From Rhizomucor pusillus (Eukaryota; Mucoromycota; Mucoromycetes; Mucorales; Lichtheimiaceae), in NCBI GenBank assembly GCA_900175165.2, contig FWWN02000703.1, positions 186,001 to 250,000 of the forward strand: a stretch of 64,000 nt of DNA, read 5' to 3'. Position numbers and translations under genes: made by a program. Shown piece after piece: positions 10,644 to 22,963 of this stretch (the first letter of the stretch is position 1; each line of letters starts with the position of its first letter). Under the pieces are notes generated by a model. It made no database searches. It was not told the origin of the DNA and worked only from the letters and a program-made list of their open reading frames with translations.

Positions 10644-12629
10644 TAATAATACTAATACTCAAACTGGCTTGATTTCAGATGGTTTTGTTTTGAAGATCTA
10701 CGTACATGAAGAAAACATGCCTAAACACAGACAATCTAGAAGGAATGAGGTTTATGCTCGCTCATATACCACAGTGGGAAGACTCAATGACATTGGTCCA
10801 GAGTCAAAAGACGCCTTCCCTGTGGACCGGATATGAATCCTTTGTGCTATGCTGCTGAGATTCGCACATGATACCAAAGAAAGAAAGGTGAGACTGTCAA
10901 CTGTCATGCGTTGCAAGTCNNNNNNNNNNNNNNNNNNNNNNNAAAAAAAAAGGCTTTTTTGTCTGTCTGATCAACTCAACCAAAACATCAACACAAAATG
11001 CTGCAAATTACCCATGAGAGAGTGGTGGTCCTCAACACATACACATGGTTTCCCTCGCAACCGATGTCGGAAAACCAAGAGCGGCCGATCAGGTGGAAGA
11101 AGGTTGTATGCACGACCGCAAAGGCCACAGAAAAAATTATTCCAGACACGATATAAAATGACGTACAATACACTCTTTTTAAGAAAAGTGTCAAAGTGAT
11201 ACGCTGCAGAGACTGGGTGCCGGATCGGGATGTTGATTGAAGAAAAAGTACAACGTAGCATGAAACACTTTATCGTTGACACTCTCATCTTTGCACGGTG
11301 CATTGAAGAGTACTGTAGTTGCCTCGTTACTTGACTGCAGTGCTGCACACAAATTGACCAGCAGAGACAGAGATCAATGTTTTCAAAAGAGAATTGATAT
11401 TTGTGTTTCCGTGATGCGTATCATCTGATGCTCTGCCCGGCAGCAGGCGGTCTTTTAGACTAACTTGTGAATGGAGAAACAAATCGCGCGAGAAAAAAAT
11501 GGGTAGTAGGATGTGGGCGCATACACCGCAGCCGGGTCCGGTTGGTGGTGCGAATTACCCGGATTTACACCTTTTACTCACCACTATTCTGTGTTTCTCT
11601 TATCGTTACTCCTTTGACAACCTGGAGTGCCAACAATGAAAATATAGAAAAAGGAAACAGGCAACCAGCGCTTTTGGCTTATGCATCGCACTGCATTGCA
11701 TTCTATCCTGTCCGGAAGAGCACCGGACCATGTAATGTCTTATATTTTGATGGCTAGCCTGAGGGTCACATGGCAATCAGAAATTTTTTGTAGATGTCAA
11801 CTCACCGCCAGGTCATAGGATGGCGATTGATGATGGCTGCTGCTATTGTTCCTCCCCTAGGATCTGGCGACCTGGTTGGCATTTTAATTCCCTTCGCCTT
11901 GGGATTCGATAGCACGGCTCACGAGAGATATAGATAGAGAGAGTGTGTGCACTATAGCAAGTAGAAAGGAGATTTTGGGGGCGGGTCTAAAGTTGAGGGG
12001 TTGCTCCGGGAAAAGGGTAAGTGAAGGGGTGACCCCCTTCAGGGCGTTCCATTCGAATCCTTCTCTCGGCGCCAACATGCACCCAAAAATAAGGGGGATG
12101 GGGGGAGCGAGGGCTGTGAATGTTTGATCCAAGTCGCGTTGAGAATGAACATTTGGGATCCGCCGTCGTCAGGCAAGGAAAGTGGTGCCTTAATATGGTT
12201 TGGATCCCTTTCCCAGTTTATACAGATGGAGTGATGATATATGCAGGCGAACTCAACTATAAACACCAAACATTACAAGATTACCAACGCGTATCACAGC
12301 AAAGTTTTGCCTCCTTCAATCCCCTTGCCCAACCACCCGTTTATTCGCCACAACAAAAGAGTCGAAGAAAAAAGTTTGTTTCCCCGCCTTTTATAAGTAG
12401 AGCATAAACCAAAAAGGTAGCCCTTCTTTTCCCTTACGTTTCATCTTTCTCCAAGGTACAGTTTCAAGCATTCGTGCTTCGCTTTTTGCCGCATGCTCAA
12501 TGTCAGGTTGCTACAATTTCCTGCAGGTCGAACGCACAGATTTGTCTGCATAAAAGGTGTGAATAAACTATACATCCGCCTCCACTTTTCTCTTTGCCAC
12601 GCATCTCACGCTGAAACATTCGTAGCAAC
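10644..12629. other. Long non-coding region upstream of the StuA-type gene, with sequence gap
   Basis: Nearly 2 kb without a supportable gene. It contains a run of Ns at 10920-10942 beside a poly-A stretch. A GC-richer purine-rich block lies near 11970-12110, with a TATAAG element near 12391 and a CT-rich leader to 12629. Long upstream regions with extended leaders are usual for StuA-type morphogenetic regulators, so this is probably mostly regulatory. I recognise no individual site with confidence. Confidence 0.5.
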
Positions 12630-14194
12630 ATGGAAAGCATCTTTCAGCAGACTGCCTTTTACGCGTCAACAGCACCGCCGCCTTACATGTCGCCAGCTGC
12701 ATACATTGACCAGCAGCAGCAGCACCCCACGTATCGCCACCAAGCATCGTATTCAACTGCTGCTGCTGCTGCCTGGCAACCTTACCCGGCTGTCACTTCT
12801 GCAGCTGCAGCCAACGCTGGTGGTGGTGTTCGTCACGACGATGCAGTAGTATCTTCCGGATGGTCATCACCCTCTCCTGCCATTGGCTCCTGGAGCTACA
12901 GCCCTCCGCTCCTGCCTCCACCACCATCCCACGCCAACGTCTACCGTGGTCAACGAAGTTACTGCTGCAGTGCAACTTCGCCTTGCACGCAGTCTCACGC
13001 TATGCCGCCCACGACCTCGATCCCCTCCCCGTTGGCCGTTGCGCCTATCCAACAGCGCCCCAAACTGACAACGACGCTGTGGGAAGATCAAGGTACTCTG
13101 TGCTATCAAGTGGACGCCAAGAATATTTGCGTAGCGCGTCGCCAAGGTAAACATAACACATTTTTTTAAACATGTGAGGTGGTGACACGTTGCTGACTTT
13201 AAACCTCCAGACAACGACGAAATCAATGGCACAAAGCTTTTAAACGTTGTCGGAATGTCCCGAGGCAAACGCGATGGCATCCTCAAGAATGAGAAGGACC
13301 GCGTCGTCATAAAAGTCGGTGCTATGCATCTCAAGGGTGTTTGGATCAAATTCGAGCGTGCGCAGGAACTTGCCAAGAAGTTTAAAATTTATGATCTGCT
13401 CTATCCATTGTTTGAAAAGAATCCTCAGGATTTCATCTCCACGCAACCGTCCTCTGCTGAAAGCACACCTACTGTAGCGCCTAGCCAAGCCGGGAATAAC
13501 AACACTTCCTACAAGGCCGATGCGTACGGCTACATGCCCTCCAACTGGGATCACCGGCCCTATCATTCCGGTAAGTCCGACTTTCAAAAGCTTAGCATTG
13601 CTTCTTAGAAACTCATCCATCGACAAAACGGCGTAGTCCTCCGTTCTCAGCCAGCCACTCCTGTCGCCGCCTACTCACAAGTTCAATGCAGTCCTGTCCC
13701 CACTGCAACGGCTCCTATTCCCCAACAGCAACAACATGAATACCTTCCAACAAATCTTGCTACTGGAGGACCCGTCAACGATATTCCAGACCTTGTAAGA
13801 ACTGTCTGGTCCGCCACTGTTTTCGATTATGTCTTGTCTAACAGTTTTATTCCTGTCGTTAGCCTGCCGCTGCTACACATGCAAACTTGTACCCGTCGTT
13901 TGACGACAATAGTTCCCTGAAATCTTCACGGTATTCACAAAGTACCGCTGAGCAAGAAACTCATAGTTTGGGTAGGTCTTTCTTCACGCTGCGTTGATGT
14001 CACACTTGATACTGACATTTTTTCACTTGCATCTGATAATAGCTGAGCAGCAGCCATCATCGTTAAAGTCGGTATCCAATAACAAGCGAAAAAGGAATTC
14101 TGTGAATGATGATGAGGAGTATATCGACAACAACAAGAACAATAACAGCAGCAGCGATCGCAGCCCAAAGAGAACTCGAGCAGGCGGCCAATAA
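12630..14194 (+). CDS. stuA: APSES transcription factor, StuA/Sok2/Phd1 type
   Basis: Exons 12630-13146, 13211-13570, 13637-13794, 13863-13971 and 14043-14194 encode 431 residues. The N-terminus is rich in Pro, Gln, Ala and Ser. The APSES DNA-binding domain runs from about residue 150 to 270: [57 protein letters not shown], then [18 protein letters not shown] and DLLYPLF. The tail has Gln-rich stretches and two basic clusters (NKRKRNS and SPKRTRAGG) that fit nuclear localisation. Homologues are bHLH-like regulators of asexual development, dimorphism and cell shape. Only the DNA-binding domain is strongly conserved; the tail exons rest on splice phase. Confidence 0.93.
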
Positions 14195-14334
14195 TCGAAA
14201 TATTTTCAAACATTATTCTTCGTCACCGTTTCATTGGTCATCATATTCCTCTTCTCTAACTCGATTCGGCATTCTCTGCATGTGTACATTATATCTAGCT
14301 CATTCCCCTCTTTTATTAATTTCCCAAAGCAAAG

Positions 14335-14829
14335 CATTTATAATCTGGTCTAGCAAAGAAGAAAACAAAAATCGAATACGAATATACCGCATACATACAC
14401 ACATTGGAATCCTTAAATCTATCTCTCATCTGCATCATCGTGATAGACTCGTGCGCGGGAGATAGGTAGGCGGATAGGGTTCAGAGTATTGGAGAAGACG
14501 ATGTTGTATACCGGAATGCGAGCACGACAGCTTCCGATTGGTCATGCGTAGTTGTTTGTGTTGCCGCAACAAGATCGCCTACACGTGCCAGGTTGACGAG
14601 CAGCCAGTCCAGATCGCCGTGCTGCATAATGTGGCGTACTTGCTTGTAAAGTTTGATCCAGCCCGCGGCCTCCTTGATTTCTTCCTTTGAAAAGTTGTCC
14701 AAGTTGGAGCCAACGCCTAGGCCGCCCATAAAGGAGACATGGAAGGAACTGTGCATGGTTCGACCAGTCACCTATCGAAACATTACCAGCGACACCCAGG
14801 CGAGATCGGTAGCAGCTGTTACTTCAGTG
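14335..14829 (-). pseudogene. Decayed partial copy of the neighbouring GH36 alpha-galactosidase gene
   Basis: The sequence closely matches the 3' half of the intact alpha-galactosidase gene about 4.2 kb downstream. It includes the segments corresponding to GGLGVGSNL, KEEIKEAAGWIKLYKQ and ATQTTTHDQSEAVVLAFRY, and also the 3' untranslated motif around CACATTGGAATC. It is broken in three ways: the part encoding the last roughly 60 residues is almost all deleted (around 14420-14465); a small insertion sits after DLDW (LLVN instead of VN); and upstream similarity collapses within 60-80 bases past 14771, leaving only the patch around ACCCAGGC and TTACTTCAG. No start, signal peptide or catalytic region remains. 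The conserved core is about 90 percent identical by eye, so the duplication is fairly recent. Confidence 0.85.
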
Positions 14830-15959
14830 TAAAAAGCACATTCTTCAAAGTCCTCACTCCAATCCATTTAGCTGTCTGGGATAATAGCACGGAAGTTGAT
14901 TGACTGGAGAGTGGAAATCTCAAGCGGTCTATTAGTGAAAAGGAGCCATCATATCTCGACGGTATGATATCATCATGTATAGAAGCGCTACTGCTTTTAT
15001 GCACCGTTGCTCCAGTTGGCTGAGTTTTGTACAAACGTTTTATGATCAAACCTTTAATGAAGAAGCCGAATGTTAATGGCATATTCCTTTACATTGCGCG
15101 TTATGCGACTGAGTTACCAATAGCCTTACAAATGGACCGAAAGACCTGTGCACATATTGTAAGCACATGTCCTCTGTGAGGACTTGTTACAGCAGCGATG
15201 ATGGTCGTTGAGGTACATGTGAAGATATCATTTTTCCATTTCCACCATACGAAAGGAAAGCTTGATTCCTTTTGCTATCCGAAGATCGTTCCCAAAAACT
15301 CAAAATTCAATAGAGCATCGTAGTGGGAGCAGGTTCTTCTTCCATCTGACGGCTTAACTTTGTCAGTTCTTTTATATTATAACAAGATGGAACGGCCATC
15401 ATAAGTGTGTATTTACAAGCAAATATGTGATACAGGAACAGGCAGTTTCAGATTTCAACAATGTCGTCAGGATTGTCCAAACTCCTTGATGAGTATCCTT
15501 GCCGTGTCGACTGCTGTGTCCGTATGCTTGCATGGTACAAAGTGTGCTTATCATTCTTGCAGTAGCAAGGAATTGAATTTCCTTCTTGCCTCATTTTCCG
15601 TCCTGCAGAACTTGATTCCTTGTGATAGTTCATCCATCCTATTTTCTTGCTTCATTTCGCTGCGATCCTTCTAGTCTTGGCACATCGACGCCTTAGTTTG
15701 GTCTAGCATCCTTCTTCTCCGCTAAAGGTAGTATCTGTGCAGTTGATACTGATTTCCTTGTTACAGATCCTCCGTTGTAACGCCTATCGTTGTATGCCGA
15801 AATGCCAGATTCGACTTTCGATTACAGCTCGCCATGCAACGCAGCTACTCCATGCCGAATTGATATGTCATGGCTGAATCCTAAGTTATGGTTCTGGCAC
15901 AGATTTCGAATTTTGGACAGATCAAAAGATGAACAAATACTTTGGCATGTGATTGCCAC
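14830..15959. other. AT-rich region without a recognisable gene
   Basis: Lies between the GH36 pseudogene and a degenerate coding module. ORFs are short and mutually contradictory on both strands. It may hold further decayed sequence of the same block, but I cannot align it by eye. Confidence 0.4.
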
Positions 15960-16340
15960 GCAGCTCTGCAAGGGGTCTTACTGACAAGTATCCATCACAG
16001 GATGCGATCATTATACCTTTACACTTTATTTTCGCGGATGGGTATATTGATGCTGGATAGCACCAATTCAGTGTTCCATCTGCAGCGAACAGGCAGTACG
16101 AATATCATAAAAAATTGCCACTTTCCTGGACTGTTTGCAGTATTTTATTCATAAGCTACAAACATGAAGGGCACACCTAGAATGTTGTATTAGCTCTCGT
16201 CACTCACAAGTTATCCGTCAGTTCTTACTTGTGAAGTAAGGTACTCGTACGATTTCGAGGTTTTGGGTTTACTTAAGGGCAATCCAGTGTCATCAATGAT
16301 TTATGCCAGCCAACGTTGCTCCGGCTATAGCGACGGATCG
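15960..16340 (-). pseudogene. Degenerate copy A of an unknown coding module
   Basis: On the minus strand this stretch encodes, with frame breaks and stops, peptides resembling copy B about 1.1 kb away. DGTLNWCYPASIYPSAKIK aligns with DGTVQWRYQASTFPVAKYD. Further upstream in the gene sense, IIDDTGLPLSKPKTSKS aligns with LIDAMGLPSNKRKDSR. The position of a GT donor after the Lys is also shared. Frames have to be switched within the module, so this copy looks non-functional. The protein family is unknown to me. Confidence 0.45.
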
Positions 16341-16974
16341 CCAGTCATAAGATGGCAGGGGTCCAACGAGAATAGACGTGATAAAGTCCTTGTATCAATT
16401 TTTCTTGAACCTGCTGTGCCAATTATTTTGTACAAGTTTGCGGCTCTGATATGTACTGGCAATAATTTGCCTCTTAATGGATAGGGTATACTGCATCAAA
16501 TGCTTGTAATCATTTGGGATTATGTGCGCAGGATAGACTCTTCTTTTGACACATTCGAAATATGTCAGCGCTGATTGCTGCAAGGTGGAATCTGCTTTTA
16601 GTTGTCCCATATTCTTCATAAAAAGTCCAGATTCAAGTCGTAAGTTGTCTTAATCGGCGCAAGCACACAGGCTTGTAATATCTTGTTCAGACTATACAAG
16701 TTCAACTCCACCAAATCTCTAAAAATTAGGATCGAATATATCGGTTACATACTACATTTCCGTAATAGTATTGCGAGCTTACTGTGCTATCACTTTCGCT
16801 ACTGGATCGAAGATTTGTTTTCCCGGATATTCATGAAACGACAAGCGTCTTGGAGGGAGAACACTATCTGCTAAAGTCGTATCCTTGGCATGTAATAGCT
16901 TCCATAAGAATGCAAGTTTTCCATTGAAAGAGACATTGTTGTCTTTCAAGGACTGCAGTTCTGCCCTTAGCAGT

Positions 16975-17820
16975 CGTTGTTTGTATCACTGTTGTAAATA
17001 AACAGTTGATGATAATGACGTTGGACGCTTACTCCTGCTTCGGTCCTTTGCGTAAGTCGCGCCTTTCCACCAAACTCTGAAAGGATCTTACTGGTCCATT
17101 GCGGGAGATATCCGTCCCTGGATACAATCAAGGTACCTTTATATCGTATTTGGCAACTGGAAACGTGGATGCCTGATACCGCCATTGCACTGTTCCGTCA
17201 GCGTGGAACAAACCAAATAGGGACATGAAGAAGAATGTTTTCCATTTGTCGGTATAGTTTGGAAATGAATCATCCATGACTTCTGGCTTGGCACTTTCCT
17301 AAATGTGATGAAGAGCGGCAGAAATCAATGAATATTATATGAGTGGGCTCTCCTATGGAGCAACCTGGAGTCCTTCCTCTTGTTCGAGGGTAACCCCATA
17401 GCATCAATTAATTCCTTATTTCCAGGTCGTTTATACACCATAGGACGATTCCGAATCGGCTCCCATTGTAGCGTTTGGATACAGTGGAATAATCAGGCAG
17501 ACGGAAACGGCGACGAATTGAAGTCCCTTGCCGCACCAGATGATTCCATGCTTTTCAGGACTATCGTATTCAATACTCAGCAATCATCGTGAAGTACACG
17601 ATGTACTCAGCTGTCACTCACCTGAGAGCATGGTAATCAAGCGTGTTTTTCGGATCATTAGGGGAAGCTCTCCATTGGTTCCAGATATCTTCTCTATCTG
17701 TCCCCTCATCCTCTTCGTCTTGCTGGCGCTCTTCACTTTACAGCCCTCCTTAGTTTCTTCTTCATTAAGCTTGCGTCTCTTCTGGCTTGCTTCCTCTTTG
17801 ATCTTCTGCTATCTAAATGA
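16975..17820 (-). CDS. Unknown multi-exon gene or gene relic, copy B
   Basis: An open 54-codon exon at 17137-17298 is bounded by ACATTTAG and AAG/GTACCT. It encodes ESAKPEVMDDSF, then TDKWKTFFFMSLFGLF, then HADGTVQWRYQAS. Upstream are a probable acidic exon ending at 17622 (EEDEGTDREDIWNQWRAS) and an exon starting at 17560. Downstream exons are uncertain and stops are frequent, so the gene may be decaying. Copy A at 15960-16340 is a diverged relative in the same orientation, offset by about 1.1 kb. No family was recognised, so I assign no function. Confidence 0.35.
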
Positions 17821-18584
17821 ATATTAGTGCCCCAAGTCGTATCTTTCATATGATGAGCTGTGTACTGCAACGGCAAGCAGTTATCCATATTGGTACCCTG
17901 TTGATCTCGTACTGCATACAGGAACTTGCAACTGAGGCAGCATGCTTCTCCTAGAACTCGATGATGGCCATACTAAGTATCAAAATATCAGAAGCGTAAT
18001 GTTCTGAAATTAGTTGCCTTTATGCATTTCAGCATCGCCTTGACGGCTCACAGTTTTGGTATTCAGAGGGTCAGAGAAAGAATCGGACATATGGATAGTG
18101 GTCACTCTTGGACATGCTGCTCGTGTTCCTTATCAAGGAGGAGGATTATGTCGACATTTTGCTTGACATGGTCCATATGCATTACGTAACAGATACGAGG
18201 AAGAGAAAGGCACGATGGCGCAGAGAGATTTGGCCATTTAAAATACTTGCAAATGAAGACAATCAAATGATAGATAAATACAAAGGGTCTCTCCAAATAA
18301 ATTATATGCACTTGAACAAAGGATGGGTACAAAGAAGAGGTCTTGCTTATATCGTTTTTGAATAACATGAATGGATCTCTTGTAAACGTTTCCGATCTGA
18401 AGGCATGACTTTGTGCTGTAAACCATATCCTCGATCTCTTCTACAACAGACGATGAGATTTCCGAGATATAGATAGCGTAAAAATCAAATCCAGCTCCCA
18501 AAGCAAAGTATAACCTGGTTTAACAAAGAAGACAGCAAAGATCATATACAAGTAATATACTACATATTATACACATTGGAATCT
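17821..18584. other. AT-rich spacer before the GH36 gene 3' end
   Basis: Contains the 3' flank of the minus-strand alpha-galactosidase gene, with the CACATTGGAATC motif shared with the pseudogene. A lone plus-strand ORF at 18108-18365 has low-complexity composition and no recognisable domain. Nothing else supportable. Confidence 0.4.
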
Positions 18585-20997
18585 TTATTTAACTTGTTTC
18601 TTTTGCACCCAAACAACTGCGCTTCTAAACATTCCATTGTTGAGGTCTTCAAGGACGATACCCTTGTTCATCAACAGAGAACCAGACATTTCATACTCTT
18701 CAGCGACGTTCTCCGGATCGTTCTCGTAGACGCGCACGCGGTAGATAGCGGAAGGTTGCAAGTAGCGTAGGCGGATATGGTTCAGAGTGTCGGAGAAGAC
18801 ACTGTTGTACCGGAATGCGAGCACGACAGCTTCCGATTGGTCATGCGTAGTTGTTTGTGTTGCCGCAATAAGATCGCCTACACGCGACGGGTTGACGAGC
18901 CAGTCCAGATCGCCGTTCTGCATAATGTGGCGTATTTGCTTGTAAAGTTTGATCCAGCCCGCGGCCTCCTTGATTTCTTCCTTTGAAAAGTGGTTCAAGT
19001 TGGAGCCAACGCCTAGGCCGCCCATAAAGGAGACATGGAAACGGAACGACAGTGGAATGTCGATCTGCGTGTCAGTTGGCGAGTCAGTCACCCATCCGTA
19101 CATGATTCGTGGTGGCAAGAAGAGCGAAGCACCGTGCTGGATGAGCAAGCGCGCATCGGGTCTTGTGTTGTCTGATGTCCAGGCACTGTCAACCTTTTGC
19201 AAAATGCCGAGATCCATTCGTCCACCGCCGCTTGAACAGGTTTCGACAAGCAAGTCCGGAAATTCGGTCTTGAGCTTATCGACAAGCCAGTAGAAGCCCT
19301 CAGCAATGTGTACCCAGGCCTCGCGAGGGTTGCGCTTGTAGTAGTGCATTGTTACTTCAGAGAACGGGCGGTTCATATCCAATTTCACATAGTCAATGCC
19401 AACTTCCTTGATCAAGGTAGACATGCGATCATAGATGTATTCGCGCACTTCTTTCAGACCGAAGTTGAGTTCCAGCTGGTTGCGAGCTTCGTAGCGTGGA
19501 ATGCCATCGTAGTAGAATGCCCAGTCTGGATGTTCGCGATACAAGTCAGAGTCAGGGTTGACCTGAAAAGAAAAAAGTGGTGGTGAGTATGAAATAACAC
19601 GTATAGATGAAGAATAGCGTGATACTAACTGCTTCAGGCTCGAACCAAAGACCAAATTTCATGCCGAGGTCGTGAACACGATCCGCCAGGGGCTTCAAGC
19701 CATTAGGGAATTTCTTCTTGTTGACGAACCAATCTCCCAGGCCGGCTGAGTCGTTGTCACGGGCACCAAACCATCCGTCATCGACTACAAACAACTCAAC
19801 TCCCATGGAAGCAGCCTTGTCAACCAATTCAACTTGCTTGTCATACGTGACGTCGAACGTCACAGCTTCCCAGGAATTGTACAGAACGGGATTGTACATG
19901 TCCTTCTTCTGCTGAGTCTTTACATTCTTGACCTGATACTTGCGGACGTGTCGTGGGAGGAGCTTGCGAGCACCGGGAATGCCATCCTGGGTGTAACCGG
20001 CCACAAACGTAGGTACAGTGAAAGACTCGCCAGGTTCCAAAGTCCAACCAAAGTCGTTGTGGTGCATACCTCCGGTGACGCGGATGTCGCCATAGATATT
20101 CATGTCGGTAGTGATTTCCCAGCTACCGGACCATGCAAGCGTGCCAAAGTACACTTCGTTGCTAGCTGGAGATATTTCACTGGGCACTTGACGAAGAGCA
20201 AAGAATGGGTAGGACTGGTGAGCTGTGTGACCGCGTTTGGATTGTATTGTATGAGTTAGACCAGGTTTCAGAATCGTCTGTTGTAGTTGAGCTTCGTTGG
20301 CCCTGTAGTAATAAACGGTTTTAGTTAGCTGCTTTCATCCGTGATAGATTGCAGCAGATATTTACCATTCACCAGCAACAGTCAACAATTCGCGAGTATC
20401 ATCAACACCAAGGGCGGTAGGCGGATGCCAAGCAGCGGACTGTGCTCGGCTGAGGTTGACACGTCCTTTGAGACCATTGCGGATGGTGTAAGATCGTCGG
20501 ATGATATCATTTTCAACATCGAGCTCGTAGTGCAAAGTTACAGTGAGGGCTGTTCTGTTGCCGTCCACGAGTTCGAGATCCATAAAGTCGCCAGTGATAT
20601 TCGATTTGCCGCTGTATAGCAGGTTAAGCTCTCGCACGCCGTCAGGGAGCTCGGCGCTGAGCAAGGTCTCGCGGTATCGCATACCACCGAAAGCAGGCAG
20701 TTCTTCCATAGCGTAATTAATGGGAGGATGATTGGACGAAACACCGGTGGCCGACACTGAAGCGTTGAGGTGATCCATGTGCTCCAGACGACTGCCCCAG
20801 TGCAAGTTCAGGATGTATCCTTCTGCTGACGCGCCAACGACATAGGTAGATTTGTCCGTCACCATAAACCATGTATCGAGATCAGGATGTTTGTGGATAC
20901 CGGTATCGAGAGCTGCAGCCACCGTGGACGCTAGCACCGACGAGCACACAAGGATGCCCGTGGCCAAACCCGAGAACGTACGTCGTCCACCAAGCAT
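18585..20997 (-). CDS. Secreted alpha-galactosidase, glycoside hydrolase family 36
   Basis: Exons 20366-20997, 19630-20302 and 18585-19562 encode 760 residues, the usual size of fungal GH36 enzymes. An N-terminal signal peptide is visible (hydrophobic GLATGILVCSSVLASTVAAA). The beta-sandwich and TIM barrel follow, with VDDGWFGARDND, GLWFEPEAV, the nucleophile motif YVKLDMNRPF, CSSGGGRMD, and the acid/base motif TSDNTRPD. It should remove terminal alpha-1,6-galactose from melibiose, raffinose and galactomannan outside the cell. Both introns are GT-AG and phase-consistent. A partial decayed copy lies at 14335-14829. The C-terminus carries no retention signal. Confidence 0.95.
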
Positions 20998-21080
20998 GGC
21001 CGATGATGTGTTTGGAAGAAGGTTGCTGAGAAAAGGGTATTGAAGATATCACACTGGGCTACCCCTGTCTCCGGGCCCCA

Positions 21081-21090
21081 TTTATATAGC
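21081..21090 (-). promoter_or_regulatory. TATA box of the alpha-galactosidase gene
   Basis: On the minus strand GCTATATAAA lies about 85 bases upstream of the ATG at 20997, a usual spacing with a short leader. Two GC-rich blocks (CCCCGG and CTCCGG types) lie nearby at 21070 and 21279. They could be carbon-catabolite repressor sites, but that is inference. Confidence 0.55.
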
Positions 21091-22371
21091 AGGATGCCCA
21101 ATCCAAGTCTGGATGCTTGGGAAGGCGCGGGAAGGAAATGGTTCATAGTAGGAGAAGGTGACATCTGGCAGCTTTTCCTCGGATCAAGAACCGTGTGAAG
21201 CACCCCCTTGTCCGTTTTCCGTCGGCGGGCCTCTGATTATCTAATCCATTGGAAAAGCTAGCGCTCAGATATGCATCCCCCCGGAGATTTGATCGGGACC
21301 GAGATTATTAAACTTTGCGTGGAGGCCGGGCAGTGACGCTAGAACATCAGGTCGTCACGGCCTGAACTTAAAAACCAAGGAATTGGTGCATGTCTTTGTC
21401 CAGTTGTTTTAGCGTGAATCAAACGTAATTTTACCATTATTAAGTCTAATACCCGCTACATATGTTTTGTTTTCATTAATATATGCAGCGTAACCGAGTC
21501 CTGTGGTTCTTTATGAAATGTGGAGTAGAAAAAAGTGGAGAAGACAGGGTATCACACCGAACCAAACTTGGCAAAAGCTGGAGTTTTTCTCCTCCCTCGG
21601 AATGCACATCTTTACGTAAGATTCTGCGACTACTTGCATGCCCGAAATGCGTTTTTCTGCGCCCCAGACAGCGTTTCTCTATGCACTCCCCGAGACACCG
21701 GCCGAGTTTTTGATTGTACAAACGAGGTTTTGAATCGCTGCATTGAATTGATCTGTAGAGCCAGATCATGAATTAATTAAAGAGTATATATAAATATTGG
21801 ATGATATGCATCTCCATCTAAAGACCAATGTGTACGTGTCAAGTGCTGCTCAGCGGAGCCTCTTGCCATGATCTTTCAAACCTTTGAAGCATTAATCTTG
21901 ATAGTCAGCCTATATCTGTTATTTTTGCAACCCGAATCCAAAACTCCTCCTTCAGATCACTTTTTCTCACTCTCACTGCAATTAACTATGCTGCAATCTC
22001 TGCTATTACTCTTCGATCCACCATATTTACAGCAGGACAGATGCTATAATCATGTCACTGTAGCTGTTAGCATCTGCATTCCGACGGCTCGGCAATGACA
22101 CTTTAGATGGATCTTTTGTTCTCCTTTCTCACAGCCATGCATCCCATACTTCGATTGCAGCATGTGCCGATAACTTGTTCGTGCACAGCTTGTTGAATCA
22201 CGTTTAACAAACCACTGTGGATCAGAATATGTATAAGAAATAAAAATTATCTAACAATAAGTCATTTATCAGCTACGAAGACGTTGCATTCTGAAACAAG
22301 AATCGATTTGTGTACCTTCTTCTCATGCTTTTGAAAGCAGTATTCCCTTTCGTGCTCAAATTTGATATATC
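21091..22371. other. Intergenic region upstream of the alpha-galactosidase gene
   Basis: Promoter-side sequence of the minus-strand GH36 gene. It includes a stretch at 21483-21771 that is open in several frames at once on both strands but has no recognisable protein, then AT-rich sequence. Confidence 0.4.
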
Positions 22372-22963
22372 ATGGGATTGCTCGCTCGACATATAAGAAA
22401 GAAGCTATTACTGAAAATCGGAAGTTTGCAGACAATCTCGATCGCGGGTAATCAATTTGCCAGCGATTTCTTTAAGTATCTTGAACCGACGTTATTCAGT
22501 TCGCTAAGCACTTTACATGAAATCTCAGGTTTCTTGTTGTAATAATTTTCAGACTACAGCTTCTTCTTTCGTACTACGTTTCTCTTCAACACCTATTTCG
22601 CTTCCATTACAGTGCGGTCTTTTGCCCATTTAAACGAGCTATTGATAAAAGTCGGCCTGCCATCTATTACATGCCCGAACGCGGCAGAGTTGACAGTTTC
22701 GCGACTGTGGCATTCTAAGATGTCTTCTTTGTAAGCTGCCACACTGTGCAAATCTCTTTCAAATCGTGCTCTCTAGAACTGATTTTGCCATCCACCGAAA
22801 CAATACAAATGCTCGAAGTATGTCAATTGTCCATTTATTGTCGTCGTCATTCATTACGTCTATTTGGAAAGAAACTGTACACTTTTGCTCTTCATTGCTT
22901 AAGAGAAGTTTTCCTTCCGCTTATAACAGATGTAATTTCGTTAAATCTTATCAATTTTATTGA
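22372..22963 (+). CDS. Small unknown protein, three exons
   Basis: Three exons join in perfect phase: 22372-22528, 22613-22730 and 22777-22963, giving 153 residues. Donors GTTTCT and GTAAGC and acceptors TTACAG and CTCTAG are acceptable. The N-terminus is basic (MGLLARHIRKKLLLK). The middle resembles leucine-rich helix-strand pieces (LQTISIAGNQFASDFF, FAHLNELLIKVGLPSIT), loosely like the LRR part of Mucorales F-box proteins. No F-box is seen and the last exon looks degenerate, so it could be a relic. Function unassigned. Confidence 0.35.

Noticed and set aside
18108..18365. 85-residue plus-strand ORF
   Set aside because: Biased charged composition with no domain, in a decaying AT-rich block.
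21483..21771. Region open in several frames on both strands
   Set aside because: The predicted proteins conflict, have no recognisable motif and no splice partners; likely chance lack of stops.
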